Shown: positions 41,301 to 49,793 of the stretch, in pieces | Layout: every line of letters starts with the position of its first letter | Numbering within the stretch: position 1 is the stretch's first letter | Assembly (NCBI RefSeq): GCF_014649995.1 | Contig: NZ_BMUC01000003.1 | Coordinates: 248,001 to 312,000, forward strand | Origin: Streptomyces griseoflavus | GTDB taxonomy: Bacteria; Actinomycetota; Actinomycetes; Streptomycetales; Streptomycetaceae | Length of the DNA stretch: 64,000 nt | Direction of reading: 5' to 3' | Translations under genes and position numbers: made by a program | The notes under the pieces: generated by a model | The model's database searches: none | Seen by the model: only the letters and a program-made list of their open reading frames with translations | What the model was told of the DNA's origin: nothing

Positions 41301-42685
41301 GCGTTGCTGCGCTGCTGCCACAACTCGGTCAGGGCGAACTGGACCAGCGGCATCCGTCCGGGCTCATGGCCCGCGTCCGCGACGATCCTCTCGGGCAGCC
41401 CCGGCTCGAACCACAGCCCCGGCACCGCGTCGACCGGAGCGGTCACCGCGCGCTTCAGGTCGTCGTCGCTCAGCGGCGCGAGGAACTGCACGGCATCACT
41501 GACGACGTCGGACGTGCCGGCCGTCACCAGGACGTCCAGGGAATCGGGACGCGCCGTGGCGACGACCCACAGGGCGGCCTCACCGGGTCGGCCGGCGAGG
41601 CCGGACAGTATGCGGAACAGTTCGCGCGCCTCGGCCGGGACGGCGCGTGCGTACTCCTCGAGCTGGTCCACGAAGAGCACGTGCCCGGCGCTCGGGACGC
41701 GGGCCGTCAACCTGACGCGCAGCTCCGCGAGGACGTCGTCACCGTCGGCGAGGAGCCGGGCCAGGGCCTCGGCCCTGGTGAGGCGTTCGATCTCGCCGAG
41801 TCCCGGTTCCAGGACATCGGTCAGGGCCCGGGCGAGGATCGAGGTCGCCCGGGCGCCCGGGACGGGACGCACCTCGGAGGCACTGACACCTTCGTCCCGT
41901 AACCGGGGCAGCACGCCGGCCCGCAGGAGGGAGGACTTCCCGCATCCGGAGGGCCCCACCACCAGCACCACCGACCTCCGGTGAAGGGCCTTCATCACCC
42001 GGTCGGTGTCGGCGTCGCGGCCGTGGAAGAACTCCGACCGATCCTCGGTGAAGGACTCCAGTCCCTGGAACGGGCAACGCGCCGGCATGGTGTGCTCGTC
42101 GACCAGATCGGCCGACGGCAGCAGATAGGCGGTGCTCTCCCCCCGGTGAGCGGCGACGGTCATGCCGACGACCCCGCCCTGGGCGTCGTCCCACACCGGG
42201 GACCCGCTGAACCCCTCGGTGACGCGGGGCCCGGGCAGGTGCGCCTCCATCTGCAGGAGGCCCGTGCCCTGGCCGGCGCGCAGGGTGCCCCGCACCCAGA
42301 CTCCGTGATCCGCCCCGTCCGGGTGCCCGAACACCCGGAACGGATGCTCCCAGACCGCCGTGCCGTCGACGAGGCCCGCCGGCCGCGCCCCCTCGACGGG
42401 CCGGTCGAGCCGCAGCAGGGCGACATCGGCTCCCCCGTGACGCCAGGAGACCACGCTCGCCCGCGCGGAGGGACGGGCCGACAGGAGCGGGAAGTCGAGG
42501 CGCACCGACCCGTCCGGCGCCTCGTCCACGGGATCCGGAAGGCCGAAGGCCTCTTCCACGACGTGTGCGCACGTGCACACCAGGTCCGCGGCGACCAGGA
42601 AGCCGGCACCGGCCACCTCTCCGTCGACCGCGCGTATCCGCACCTGCGAAGTCGCCAGGACGTCGCTCCGCCACTCCGCGGCCAT
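38372..42685 (-). CDS. Trypsin-like protease / nSTAND NTPase / TM / beta-propeller protein
   Basis: A 1437-residue multidomain protein. Residues 10-195 are a trypsin-like protease with intact His41 (CTCAHVV), Asp87 (GGADVALL) and Ser160 (GFSGSPV). CPFQGLESFTEDRSEFFHGR (204-223) leads into a STAND NTPase with Walker A GPSGCGKS (244-251) and Walker B HVLFVDQLEE (335-344); helical repeats follow. One membrane helix lies at about 648-667. The rest is WD40/propeller-like (PDGRFFAATGSHDTVHLW, PDQRFIAIADQRRLQVVD, GSRLAVQKYGGEVHVWDV). The propeller likely senses, the STAND switches and the protease executes. ATG 42685 has GAAGGGGTG upstream; a longer start at 42748 is less likely. Confidence 0.9.
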   Translation of the reverse strand: MAAEWRSDVLATSQVRIRAVDGEVAGAGFLVAADLVCTCAHVVEEAFGLPDPVDEAPDGSVRLDFPLLSARPSARASVVSWRHGGADVALLRLDRPVEGARPAGLVDGTAVWEHPFRVFGHPDGADHGVWVRGTLRAGQGTGLLQMEAHLPGPRVTEGFSGSPVWDDAQGGVVGMTVAAHRGESTAYLLPSADLVDEHTMPARCPFQGLESFTEDRSEFFHGRDADTDRVMKALHRRSVVLVVGPSGCGKSSLLRAGVLPRLRDEGVSASEVRPVPGARATSILARALTDVLEPGLGEIERLTRAEALARLLADGDDVLAELRVRLTARVPSAGHVLFVDQLEEYARAVPAEARELFRILSGLAGRPGEAALWVVATARPDSLDVLVTAGTSDVVSDAVQFLAPLSDDDLKRAVTAPVDAVPGLWFEPGLPERIVADAGHEPGRMPLVQFALTELWQQRSNAMLTHAAYDAFGGVAGALVGHADGVHARLTREQQELAPRLFAQLARPGDGDTFVRRPARTTDLAPELLALVRELTRSGKLLVLSYAPGESGQEEIVDLAHEALTDLWPLLRAWLVESRDFRAWQEQLRADVGRWQAQRNDPARLLSGADLAEADLRLEGHRQDVSAEERAYIQLSRRHSRRKVRVRRAAVGVLAMLTALSVVLAVSTWRGLQRAEQQLRVQAAGLLAQASEARRPDDPATALQLALAAYGARPTATTRQALLSQYVRGQHLLASHPSVWTGRAVDMTSTPDGRVQVVTSTQRSEQPRYTVVTGALSGTPRARELLGVPEGPVQVRALSPDGRFFAATGSHDTVHLWRLDGSSLRPELLSTVHASTGMQTVNGTLDFSSDSERLLLTVKPSSGCSPLPKCPPAFAEAWETESGARIHLPDGLLPERGAQEAAFTSDRHTIATISYTSGVEDKRIEIRDLRTARLRYSETIDNNLSSDARLAAGGELLVRQDGDTSYSQPLGTTPGPRTELPDVSGLMDHTRRFHVPSDDSSNGTDAGLYDERILTDLRTGRAHTARIPSARDKDLAGAGLAVVPRPDGEAVVLAPLGTALLIVRAERYGRGRISAAQNDPVTSISPDQRFIAIADQRRLQVVDVSGARRQSVSLPFLADASSWVPSWTADSQRIVVWSRQGNLLAAYPVRNLKDEVPLDGVLPGTKAAAEEQGHQGSEVEDLTALGGSEMGLLTVGGHLARVDVADGSLLTRPVPAYSDPERAGDGTLDDIFTRGRIVARPHHPGQVALVTRPGAGFGDVLLWDLRAPRHIRTLSGLAIRAPFFTTDAPSAGPLAFDERGSRLAVQKYGGEVHVWDVDEGEELPGSASGSADGHLIGVADGNRVLTSRGGQVTIHDLADAGNSTTMHLPDTAAAFVRGNRLTVYLGGVQQSFTLRRRTFDLRPEAQFRALCEVAGRDYTPAERKLLPDGTPDQPPCA

Positions 42686-42883
42686 GGCCCGCACCCCTTC
42701 GTCCCTGAACGGAGCACCCACGATCCACCGCCACCCCGGCAAAGACAACTCGCCGCGCCTTTACGGCGGTTGTCACCTGGAGTGGGGGGCGGGAGACGCT
42801 CCGGCGACGGATCGGGCCGCGGCCACCGTTCCGCCGCGCGCACGGTGCGGGGGGTCCGGCGGCCGCGCCGAGGCCGGCACCGC

Positions 42884-43306
42884 TCAGCCCAGGAAGCTGA
42901 GCCGCACCCGGCGGTCGGGGTTGTCCTTGTTGGTGTCGACCAGGCACACCGACTGCCAGGTGCCCAGTTCCAGTCGTCCGTCGACCACCGGGAGGGTCGC
43001 GTGGGGCGGGACGAGGGCGGGCAGGACGTGGTCGCGGCCGTGGCCGGGGGTGCCGTGGCGGTGCTGCCAGCGGTCGTCGGCGGGCAGCAGCGTGTGCAGG
43101 GCGGCCAGCAGGTCGTCGTCGCTGCCGGCGCCGGTCTCGATGACGGCGATCCCGGCCGTGGCGTGCGGCACGAAGATGTTCAGCAGACCGTCGCGGCCGG
43201 CCGCCGCCTCCCGCAGGAAGGACTCGCAGTCGCCGGTGAGGTCGACGATCCGCTCGCCGGAACCGGTGGTGACGTTCAGGACTCGGGTGGTGAAGGCATC
43301 GGACAT
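42884..43306 (-). CDS. YjbQ/UPF0047 family protein
   Basis: A 140-residue protein of the YjbQ family, small beta proteins that form trimers and show weak thiamine-phosphate synthase activity. Family hallmarks are NIFVPHATAGIAVIE, the DWRHRHG-like RWQHRHGTPGHGRDHVLPALV and LGTWQSVCLVDTNKDNPDRRVRLSFLG. The paired His residues form the probable active site. ATG 43306. It is divergent from the flavin monooxygenase gene by 89 bp and lies 198 bp upstream of the protease-STAND gene on the same strand. Confidence 0.92.
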   Translation of the reverse strand: MSDAFTTRVLNVTTGSGERIVDLTGDCESFLREAAAGRDGLLNIFVPHATAGIAVIETGAGSDDDLLAALHTLLPADDRWQHRHGTPGHGRDHVLPALVPPHATLPVVDGRLELGTWQSVCLVDTNKDNPDRRVRLSFLG

Positions 43307-43395
43307 GCCCCCATCCTGGCGGACGGGGCGGGCGGCGCGCGGGAGCGACGGGAAGCGACGGGAAGATCCACGTCCCGCGAGGCGTTGGTAGAAGC

Positions 43396-44475
43396 GTGAA
43401 CAAGGTGCGCGAGGTCGAGGTGGTCGTCGTCGGGGCGGGGCAGGCCGGGCTGTCGAGCGCCTACCACCTGCGGCGGGCCGGACTGGAGCCGGACCGCGAC
43501 TTCGTGGTGCTGGACCACTCCCCCGCGCCCGGCGGCGCCTGGCAGTTCCGCTGGCCCTCGCTGACGTACGGCAAGGTGCACGGGATGCACGCGCTGCCCG
43601 GCATGGAACTCACCGGCGCCGATCCGGCGCGGGCCTCCTCCGAGGTGATCGGCGAGTACTTCGCCCGCTACGAGCGGACCTTCTCCCTGCGGGTGCGGCG
43701 GCCGGTGGACGTGCGGGCGGTGCGGGAGGGGCCCGGGGGCCGGCTGCTGGTGGAGTCCTCGGACGGCACCTGGGCGACGCGGGCGCTGATCAGCGCCACC
43801 GGCACCTGGGACCGGCCGTTCTGGCCGCGCTACCGGGGCCAGGAGACGTTCCGGGGACGGCAGTTGCACACCGCGCAGTATCCGGGCCCCGAGGCGTTCG
43901 CCGGGCAGCGGGTGGTCGTGGTCGGCGGCGGCGCCTCGGGCACCCAGCACCTGCTGGAGATCGCCCCGTACGCGGCGGCCACGACGTGGGTGACCCGGCG
44001 GCCCCCCGTCTTCCGTGAGGGCCCCTTCGACGAGGAGGCCGGGCGTGCGGCCGTGGCGCTCGTGGAGGAGCGGGTGCGGCAGGGACTGCCGCCGCGCAGT
44101 GTCGTCTCCGTGACGGGACTTCCGCTCAACGACGCGATCCGGCGGGGTCTCGCGGACGGCGTGCTCGACCGGCAGCCGATGTTCGACCGGATCACACCGG
44201 ACGGCGTGGAGTGGGAGGACGGGCGGAAGGTGGCGGCCGACGTCATCCTGTGGGCCACCGGCTTCCGGCCCGCCGTCGACCACCTCACCCCGTTGCGGCT
44301 GCGGGAGCCCGGCGGCGGCATCCGGGTCGAGGGCACGCGGGCGGTCGCCGACCCCCGCGTCCACCTGGTCGGCTACGGCCCCTCGGCGAGCACCGTCGGC
44401 GCCAACCGGGCGGGACGCGCGGCCGTGCGGGACATCGGGCGGCTGCTCGCGCGGGAGGAGCCGGCCGTGGCCTGA
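43396..44475 (+). CDS. Flavin-containing monooxygenase-like oxidoreductase
   Basis: A 359-residue FAD/NAD(P)-binding protein. VVVVGAGQAGLSSAYHL (residues 9-25) binds FAD, RVVVVGGGASGTQHLLEI binds NADPH and WATGFRP is the linker motif of flavin monooxygenases. The FxGxxxHxxxY/F fingerprint appears as FRGRQLHTAQY. It would oxygenate a soft nucleophile or oxidise a small organic substrate. GTG 43396 starts immediately before the FAD motif. It converges with mltG with only 13 bp between stops. No obvious pathway neighbours. Confidence 0.87.
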   Translation: MNKVREVEVVVVGAGQAGLSSAYHLRRAGLEPDRDFVVLDHSPAPGGAWQFRWPSLTYGKVHGMHALPGMELTGADPARASSEVIGEYFARYERTFSLRVRRPVDVRAVREGPGGRLLVESSDGTWATRALISATGTWDRPFWPRYRGQETFRGRQLHTAQYPGPEAFAGQRVVVVGGGASGTQHLLEIAPYAAATTWVTRRPPVFREGPFDEEAGRAAVALVEERVRQGLPPRSVVSVTGLPLNDAIRRGLADGVLDRQPMFDRITPDGVEWEDGRKVAADVILWATGFRPAVDHLTPLRLREPGGGIRVEGTRAVADPRVHLVGYGPSASTVGANRAGRAAVRDIGRLLAREEPAVA

Positions 44476-44488
44476 CGGCGCGGGCGGC

Positions 44489-45334
44489 TCACTTCTCCGC
44501 CGCTTCCTCCGCCTTCTTGCGCTGGGCCTCGGACTCGGCCACGTTGCGCTCGTGTTCCGCGAGATCGGCGGTGAAGCGGGTGTCGCCGGGCTTGACGGTG
44601 ACGAAGTAGAGCCAGTCGCCCGGGGTGGGGCTGATCGCGGCGCGGACCGCTTCCTCGCCGGGGTTGTCGATCGGGGTCGGCGGCAGGCCCATGCGCCGGT
44701 AGGAGTTGTAGGGGCTGTCCACCTCGGTGTCGGCCTTCGTCGCGCGCGGTGCCGTGCGGTTCAGGGCGTAGTTGACGGTCGAGTCCATCTGGAGCGGCAT
44801 CCCGCGCTCCAGCCGGTTGAAGATCACCCGGGCCACCTTGCCCATGTCGGCCCTGGTGGCGGCTTCGGCCTGGACGATGCTCGCGACGGTGACGGCCTGG
44901 TAGACGTTCATCGCGTTGCGCTGTGCGCCGGCCGCGATCGGGGCTCCGTTGAACTTCTTGTCGGCCGCCTCGACCATCCGCGCCAGCAGTTTCTGCGGGG
45001 TGGGCTCCTCCCGCAGCGGGTAGGTGGCCGGGAAGAGGTAGCCCTCCGGGTTGCCCTCGGCCTCGTTGGGGAGTTTCAGGTCCGCCTTGGCGAGGGACTT
45101 CTTCGTGGTGCCCGCGGGCAGGTCGAGGGTCTTGTCGATGGCGGTGTACACCTGGCTCGCCCGCCAGCCCTCCGGGACGATCAGCGTCGCCGGACGCTTC
45201 TCCTCGTCGCCGTCCATGATCAGCAGCGGCACCGCCACGGCGGTGCCGGCCACGACGGCCCCGAGCGTCGCGAGGGCGAACCGGCCCCGGCGCGTCAGTC
45301 GGATCGAGTTCCGTGACGGAGTGTTGGTCTGCAT
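44489..45334 (-). CDS. mltG: Short MltG-type endolytic transglycosylase
   Basis: A 281-residue inner-membrane protein with a single N-terminal helix (FALATLGAVVAGTAVAVPLLI) and an extracytoplasmic YceG domain. NPEGYLFPATYPL and VASIVQAEAA hold the catalytic Glu, and MPLQMDSTVNYAL, SPYNSYRRMGLPPTPIDNPG complete the signature. MltG cuts nascent glycan strands. It lacks the long N-terminal extension of the division-cluster copy usual in Streptomyces, so it may be a paralogue. An upstream start at 45373, 4 bases after the ABC stop, is possible; neither has a good ribosome site. Confidence 0.87.
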   Translation of the reverse strand: MQTNTPSRNSIRLTRRGRFALATLGAVVAGTAVAVPLLIMDGDEEKRPATLIVPEGWRASQVYTAIDKTLDLPAGTTKKSLAKADLKLPNEAEGNPEGYLFPATYPLREEPTPQKLLARMVEAADKKFNGAPIAAGAQRNAMNVYQAVTVASIVQAEAATRADMGKVARVIFNRLERGMPLQMDSTVNYALNRTAPRATKADTEVDSPYNSYRRMGLPPTPIDNPGEEAVRAAISPTPGDWLYFVTVKPGDTRFTADLAEHERNVAESEAQRKKAEEAAEK

Positions 45335-45377
45335 GCGGGCACGGTAACCCGCATAGCGCCGCAAACCCGGCATATCT

Positions 45378-47180
45378 TCATCTTGTCGGCTCCAGTCGGG
45401 CGTCCCGGCGGACGAGGGCCGCGTAGCGCCCCTCGCTCTCCAGCAGCTCCCCGTGCGTGCCGCGTTCGGCCACGCGGCCGGAGTCGAGCACCACGATCTG
45501 GTCGGCGCCGCGCACGGTGGACAGGCGGTGGGCGATGGTGATCGTGGTCCGGTCGGCCGACAGCGCGTCGACGGCCCGCTGGACGGCGGCCTCGGTCCGG
45601 GTGTCCAGGGCGCTGGTGGCCTCGTCGAGGACGAGGACCGGCGGGTCGCGCAGGATGGTGCGGGCGATCGCCAGACGCTGCTTCTCGCCGCCGGAGAACC
45701 GGTGTCCCCGCTCGCCGACCACCGTGTCGTACCCGTCCGGCAGGGAGGCGATGTGGTCGTGGATCTGGGCGGCCCGGGCCGCCTCGTGGAGTTCGTCGTC
45801 GGTGGCGTCCGGCTTGGCGAAGCGCAGGTTCTCCGCGACCGAGGCGTGGAAGAGGTAGGTCTCCTGGGAGACCACGCCGACCGCGCGGGCCAGCGTGTCG
45901 AAGTCGAGGTCGCGGACGTCGACCCCGTCGAGGGTGACCCTGCCTCCCGTGACGTCGTACAGCCGCGGCACCAGGTGGCCGAGCGTGGACTTGCCCGCGC
46001 CGGTCGGTCCGACGACGGCGAGGCTGCCGCCCGCGGGGACGGTGATGTCGATGCCGTCGAGGACGGGGCCGCCCTTGCCGTCGTAGCGGAAGGTGACGTC
46101 CTCGAAGCGGACCTCGCCCTTGATCCGGTCGAGGTGCACCGGGTCCTCGCGCTCGGTGATGTCGACAGGGAGGTCCAGGTACTCGAAGATCCGCTGGAAC
46201 AGCGCGAGCGAAGTCTGGATCTGCACACCGGTGGACAGCAGGCTCACGGCCGGCCGGAACAGGCCCTGCTGGAGCGAGACGAAGGCGACGATGGTCCCGA
46301 TGGAGACCTCCGGGCCGCCCGTCTGCAGGGCGATCCCGGCCGTCCAGTAGATGACCGCCGGCATCGCCGCCATGACGATCGTGATGACGGCCATGCGCCA
46401 GCGGCCGGCCATGTTGGACCGCACCTCCAGGTCCACCAGCCGCTCGGACTCCTCCGAGAAGGTGCCGGTCAGGGAGTCGGAGCGGCCCATGGTGCGGCCG
46501 AGCAGGATGCCGCTGACGGAGAGGGACTCGGTGACCGTGGCGGCCATCGCGGCCATCTGCTTCTGGCGCTGGGTGGTGATCCTCTTGCGTTCGTTGCCGA
46601 CGCGGCGGCTGATCCAGACGAAGACCGGCAGCAGCACCAGCGACACGACGGTCAGCCGCCAGTCCAGCACGAGCATCGCGACGACGGTGGCGACCACGCT
46701 GGTCAGGTTGGAGACCAGGGAGGTCGCCGTGGACGTCACGGTGGCCTGCATGCCGCCGATGTCGTTGGCGATGCGGGACTGGACCTCACCGGTGCGGGTG
46801 CGGGTGAAGAAGGCGAGCGACATCCGCTGGAGCCGCCCGTAGACGGCGGTGCGCAGGTCGTGCATGACGCGCTGTCCGACGGTGGTGGAGATCAGGGTCT
46901 GGAGCACGCCGAAGACGCTGGTGAGGACCGCGCCGAGGATCATGCCGAGCGCGAGCAGGCTGAGCAGCCCGGTGCGGCCCTCGGGGAGGGCGACGTCGAG
47001 GATCGCCTTCAGCAGGAACGGTGTGGCGACCGAGACCAGCGAGGCGGCGCCGACGAGCAGGCCGACGACCGCGAGGCGGCCCCGGTAGGGACGGAAGAGT
47101 CTCAGGACGCGCCGCACCTGCCGGGGCTGCTTCTCGGCGCCGACGGGCGGGGTCCACTCCGGTCGGTGATCGGGGTGCAT
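45378..47180 (-). CDS. ABC transporter, fused permease and ATPase
   Basis: A 600-residue type IV exporter half: six membrane helices in residues 40-330, then an NBD. Walker A VVGPTGAGKST, signature HRFSGGEKQRLAIA, Walker B VLVLDEATSALD and the switch His in IAHRLSTV are all canonical, so it probably works as a homodimer. It is likely a multidrug or lipid exporter. It is divergent from a MarR regulator with a clear dyad over its promoter, and mltG follows with 4-43 bp, suggesting one transcript. Confidence 0.92.
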   Translation of the reverse strand: MHPDHRPEWTPPVGAEKQPRQVRRVLRLFRPYRGRLAVVGLLVGAASLVSVATPFLLKAILDVALPEGRTGLLSLLALGMILGAVLTSVFGVLQTLISTTVGQRVMHDLRTAVYGRLQRMSLAFFTRTRTGEVQSRIANDIGGMQATVTSTATSLVSNLTSVVATVVAMLVLDWRLTVVSLVLLPVFVWISRRVGNERKRITTQRQKQMAAMAATVTESLSVSGILLGRTMGRSDSLTGTFSEESERLVDLEVRSNMAGRWRMAVITIVMAAMPAVIYWTAGIALQTGGPEVSIGTIVAFVSLQQGLFRPAVSLLSTGVQIQTSLALFQRIFEYLDLPVDITEREDPVHLDRIKGEVRFEDVTFRYDGKGGPVLDGIDITVPAGGSLAVVGPTGAGKSTLGHLVPRLYDVTGGRVTLDGVDVRDLDFDTLARAVGVVSQETYLFHASVAENLRFAKPDATDDELHEAARAAQIHDHIASLPDGYDTVVGERGHRFSGGEKQRLAIARTILRDPPVLVLDEATSALDTRTEAAVQRAVDALSADRTTITIAHRLSTVRGADQIVVLDSGRVAERGTHGELLESEGRYAALVRRDARLEPTR

Positions 47181-47228
47181 GGTCTCCTTCGGGACGGACG
47201 CCCGGAGGAGGTGCCCCGGGCCGAGCGG

Positions 47229-47260
47229 AACCTAGCTCATTGTTACCTATATTCACAATG
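47229..47260. promoter_or_regulatory. ABC promoter and MarR operator
   Basis: On the minus strand TTGTGA (47253-47258) and TAGGTT (47229-47234) are 18 bp apart. The dyad CATTGT-N11-ACAATG (47238-47260) covers the -35 and spacer. GATAAT at 47271-47276 could be the -10 of a leaderless marR transcript. One MarR dimer here could silence both genes. Confidence 0.7.
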
Positions 47261-47286
47261 AACGTCATCCTGATAATGTTCCCGAC

Positions 47287-47751
47287 ATGACCGCCCCCGA
47301 CCCCGACGGCCTGCTGGCCGAGCAGCTGCTCCGGCTCACCCGCCGGGTGCACCGCATCCAGAAGCGCCATCTGGAGCGACGCGAACTGGGTGTCACACCG
47401 GCGCAGTCCCGGCTGCTGCGCACGCTGGCGCACTACGGATCGCCGCCGCGCATGGCGGATCTCGCCGAGCGGCTGGAGGTGGTTCCGCGGGCCGTCACCA
47501 CGCTGGTGGACGGCCTCGAGGCGAGCGGCAAGGTCCGGCGGGTGCCGGATCCGGCCAATCGGCGGGTGATCCGGATCGAGCTCACCGACGACGGGCGCGC
47601 GACGCTGCGGGAACTGCGCGCGGCGCGCAGGGCGGCGGCGGAGGAGATCCTGGCCCCGCTGGGCGGGGAACAGCGCGAGGCGCTGGGCGAGTTGCTGGAC
47701 ACCCTGGTCGACGGGAGGACCGCCCCGCCGTGCCGTGGGGCGTCCGCGTGA
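47287..47751 (+). CDS. MarR family transcriptional regulator
   Basis: A 154-residue MarR protein: VTPAQSRLLRTLAHYGSPPRMADLAERLEVVPRAVTTLVDGLEASGKVRRVPDPANRRVIRIELTDDGR is the complete winged helix, flanked by dimerisation helices. It is divergent from the ABC exporter gene and faces the dyad at 47238-47260, so it likely represses that exporter until it binds a substrate. ATG 47287 has no ribosome site, which fits a leaderless mRNA. Confidence 0.92.
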   Translation: MTAPDPDGLLAEQLLRLTRRVHRIQKRHLERRELGVTPAQSRLLRTLAHYGSPPRMADLAERLEVVPRAVTTLVDGLEASGKVRRVPDPANRRVIRIELTDDGRATLRELRAARRAAAEEILAPLGGEQREALGELLDTLVDGRTAPPCRGASA

Positions 47752-47969
47752 TGCCCGTGAGGTGACGCGTGGACCGCCGGAGCTGCCGGTTCTGTGCGGT
47801 GGGCGTGGAAAACCGTTTGCCTTGCCGTGCGGGGCGGCGTCAACCTGTCACGGTTTGCTGCTCACCGTCCACGGACGGCGAGCGGACCGGCCCGTGAACC
47901 CCTTCACCGGCGCCGTCCTTCCTCCGCTCCCCCCACCCGCCGCCCCCTGATCCGAGCCACTGGGACGTC

Positions 47970-49793
47970 ATGCGCATTCAAGACCTTCCGTTTTCCGACC
48001 CGGGGGCGCCCGACGCCCGCTCGGGTCCCCGATTCCTGTGGTGGCTCTTCCGCAACCAGCTGTCCGGACAGCTGAAGTCGCTGGCGTGGGGTCTGCTGCA
48101 CTTCCTCTCCGTCGCCTCGCTGCCGTTCGCCGTCGGTGTCGCCGTACAGGCCGCGGTCGACCGCTCCGGCGGGCGGCTCGCGCTGGCCGGCGGTCTGATG
48201 GCGCTGGCCTGCGTGGGCAACGCGGTCGGTGACACCTTCCTGCACCGCTCCGCCGTCACCAACTGGATCACCGCCGCCGCCCGCGTGCAGCAACTGCTCG
48301 GCCGCAAGGCGGCGACACTGGGCTCCGCGCTGACCCGCCGGGTCGCCGCAGGTGAGGTCGTCGCCGTCTCCACGGGCGACGTCGAGAAGATCGGCTGGTT
48401 CGTCGAGGCCCTGTCCCGGTTCACCGCGGCGGCGGTCACGATCGTGCTGGTTTGCGCCGGCCTGGTGGTCTACCAGCCGGCGCTCGGTGCCGTCGTCGCC
48501 GTCGGGCTGCCCGTGCTGGCGGTCGCGGTGCTGCCGCTGCTCCCCCGCGCCACCCGGCGGGCGGACGTCCAGCGCGAGAAGGCCGGCCGGGCCACCGAGC
48601 TCGCGTCCGACACCGTCGCCGGACTGCGCGTGCTGCGCGGCATCGGCGGCGAGGACCTGTTCCTCGACCGCTACCGCAGGGCCTCCCAGGAGGTGCGGCA
48701 CGCCGCCGTGCGCAGCGCGCGGATGTGGTCGCTGATCGCCGCGATCCAGGTGTTGCTGCCGGGCCTGCTGCTCATCACGGTGGTCTGGTACGGCGTCCAT
48801 CTGGCCCGCGACGGCCGGATCGGCGTCGGCGAACTGGTCACCGTCTACAGCTCGGTCATGCTGCTCACCTATCCGATCCGGCACTTCGAGGAGATCGCGA
48901 TGGCGTACTCCTTCTCACGCCCCTCGGCCCGGCGGGCCGCCCGCGTGCTGTCGCTGGAGCGTGCCACCGACACCGCGGGGTCGCGGGCCGGCGGGGCCGC
49001 CCCGGCGGGTGACCTGTACGACCCGGCGACCGGGCTGCTCGCCACCGCGGGCCGGCTGACCGCCGTGGTCTGCGGGGATCCCGACGCGGCGGGCCGGCTC
49101 GCCGAACGCCTGGGCGGGCACGCCTCCGAGCGCGGCGTCCCCGTGCTGCTCGGCGGGGTCCCCCTCGACGAGCTGCCCCTGGACGCCGCCCGCGGCACCG
49201 TCCTGGTGCAGGACAAGGACCCGGTGCTGCTGTCCGGCACCCTGCGCGATCTGCTCGACGTGCCCGCGTCCGGGGCGGTCGGCCCGCGTGCGGCACTGGA
49301 CGCCGCGCAGTGCGGGGACGTGCTGGCGGCGCTGGCGCAGGGCTCGCTCGGCGCCGACGATCCCATGGACGCCCGGATCACGGAGCGCGGGCGGTCCCTG
49401 TCGGGTGGCCAGCGCCAGCGCCTCGCACTGGCCCGGTCGCTGGTCACGGACCCGGAAGTGCTCGTCCTGGACGAACCGACCTCGGCCGTCGACTCGCACA
49501 CCGAGGCCCGGATCGCCGAGGGCGTGCGCGGGCTGCGGGAGGGCCGCACCACCGTGGTGTTCACCTCCTCCCCGCTGCTGCTGGACCGCGCCGACCGGGT
49601 GGTGTTCCTGCACGGCGGCACCGTCGCGGCGGTCGGCGGCCACCGCGAACTGGTGCGGGCCGAGCCCCGGTACCGGGCCGTGGTGACCCGCGAGACCGAG
49701 GACGAGGTGTCCCGGAGCGGGACACCGGCACTGAGCGGGCACCGGGTCGCGCACCGGCTGGAAGAGCTCGAAGAGATCGAGGAGACAGCATGA
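47970..49793 (+). CDS. ABC exporter half with degenerate P-loop NBD
   Basis: A 607-residue permease-ATPase. Six membrane helices occupy about residues 25-310. The NBD is unusual: the Walker A region reads TAVVCGDPDAAGRLAERLGG and has no GxxGxGK[ST], and the switch region reads VVFTSSPLLL without His, whereas the signature SLSGGQRQRLALA and Walker B VLVLDEPTSAVD are canonical. It therefore cannot bind ATP normally by itself. It overlaps the next gene by ATGA and must pair with it. ATG 47970; the 218-bp region upstream holds no clear promoter. Confidence 0.9.
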   Translation: MRIQDLPFSDPGAPDARSGPRFLWWLFRNQLSGQLKSLAWGLLHFLSVASLPFAVGVAVQAAVDRSGGRLALAGGLMALACVGNAVGDTFLHRSAVTNWITAAARVQQLLGRKAATLGSALTRRVAAGEVVAVSTGDVEKIGWFVEALSRFTAAAVTIVLVCAGLVVYQPALGAVVAVGLPVLAVAVLPLLPRATRRADVQREKAGRATELASDTVAGLRVLRGIGGEDLFLDRYRRASQEVRHAAVRSARMWSLIAAIQVLLPGLLLITVVWYGVHLARDGRIGVGELVTVYSSVMLLTYPIRHFEEIAMAYSFSRPSARRAARVLSLERATDTAGSRAGGAAPAGDLYDPATGLLATAGRLTAVVCGDPDAAGRLAERLGGHASERGVPVLLGGVPLDELPLDAARGTVLVQDKDPVLLSGTLRDLLDVPASGAVGPRAALDAAQCGDVLAALAQGSLGADDPMDARITERGRSLSGGQRQRLALARSLVTDPEVLVLDEPTSAVDSHTEARIAEGVRGLREGRTTVVFTSSPLLLDRADRVVFLHGGTVAAVGGHRELVRAEPRYRAVVTRETEDEVSRSGTPALSGHRVAHRLEELEEIEETA

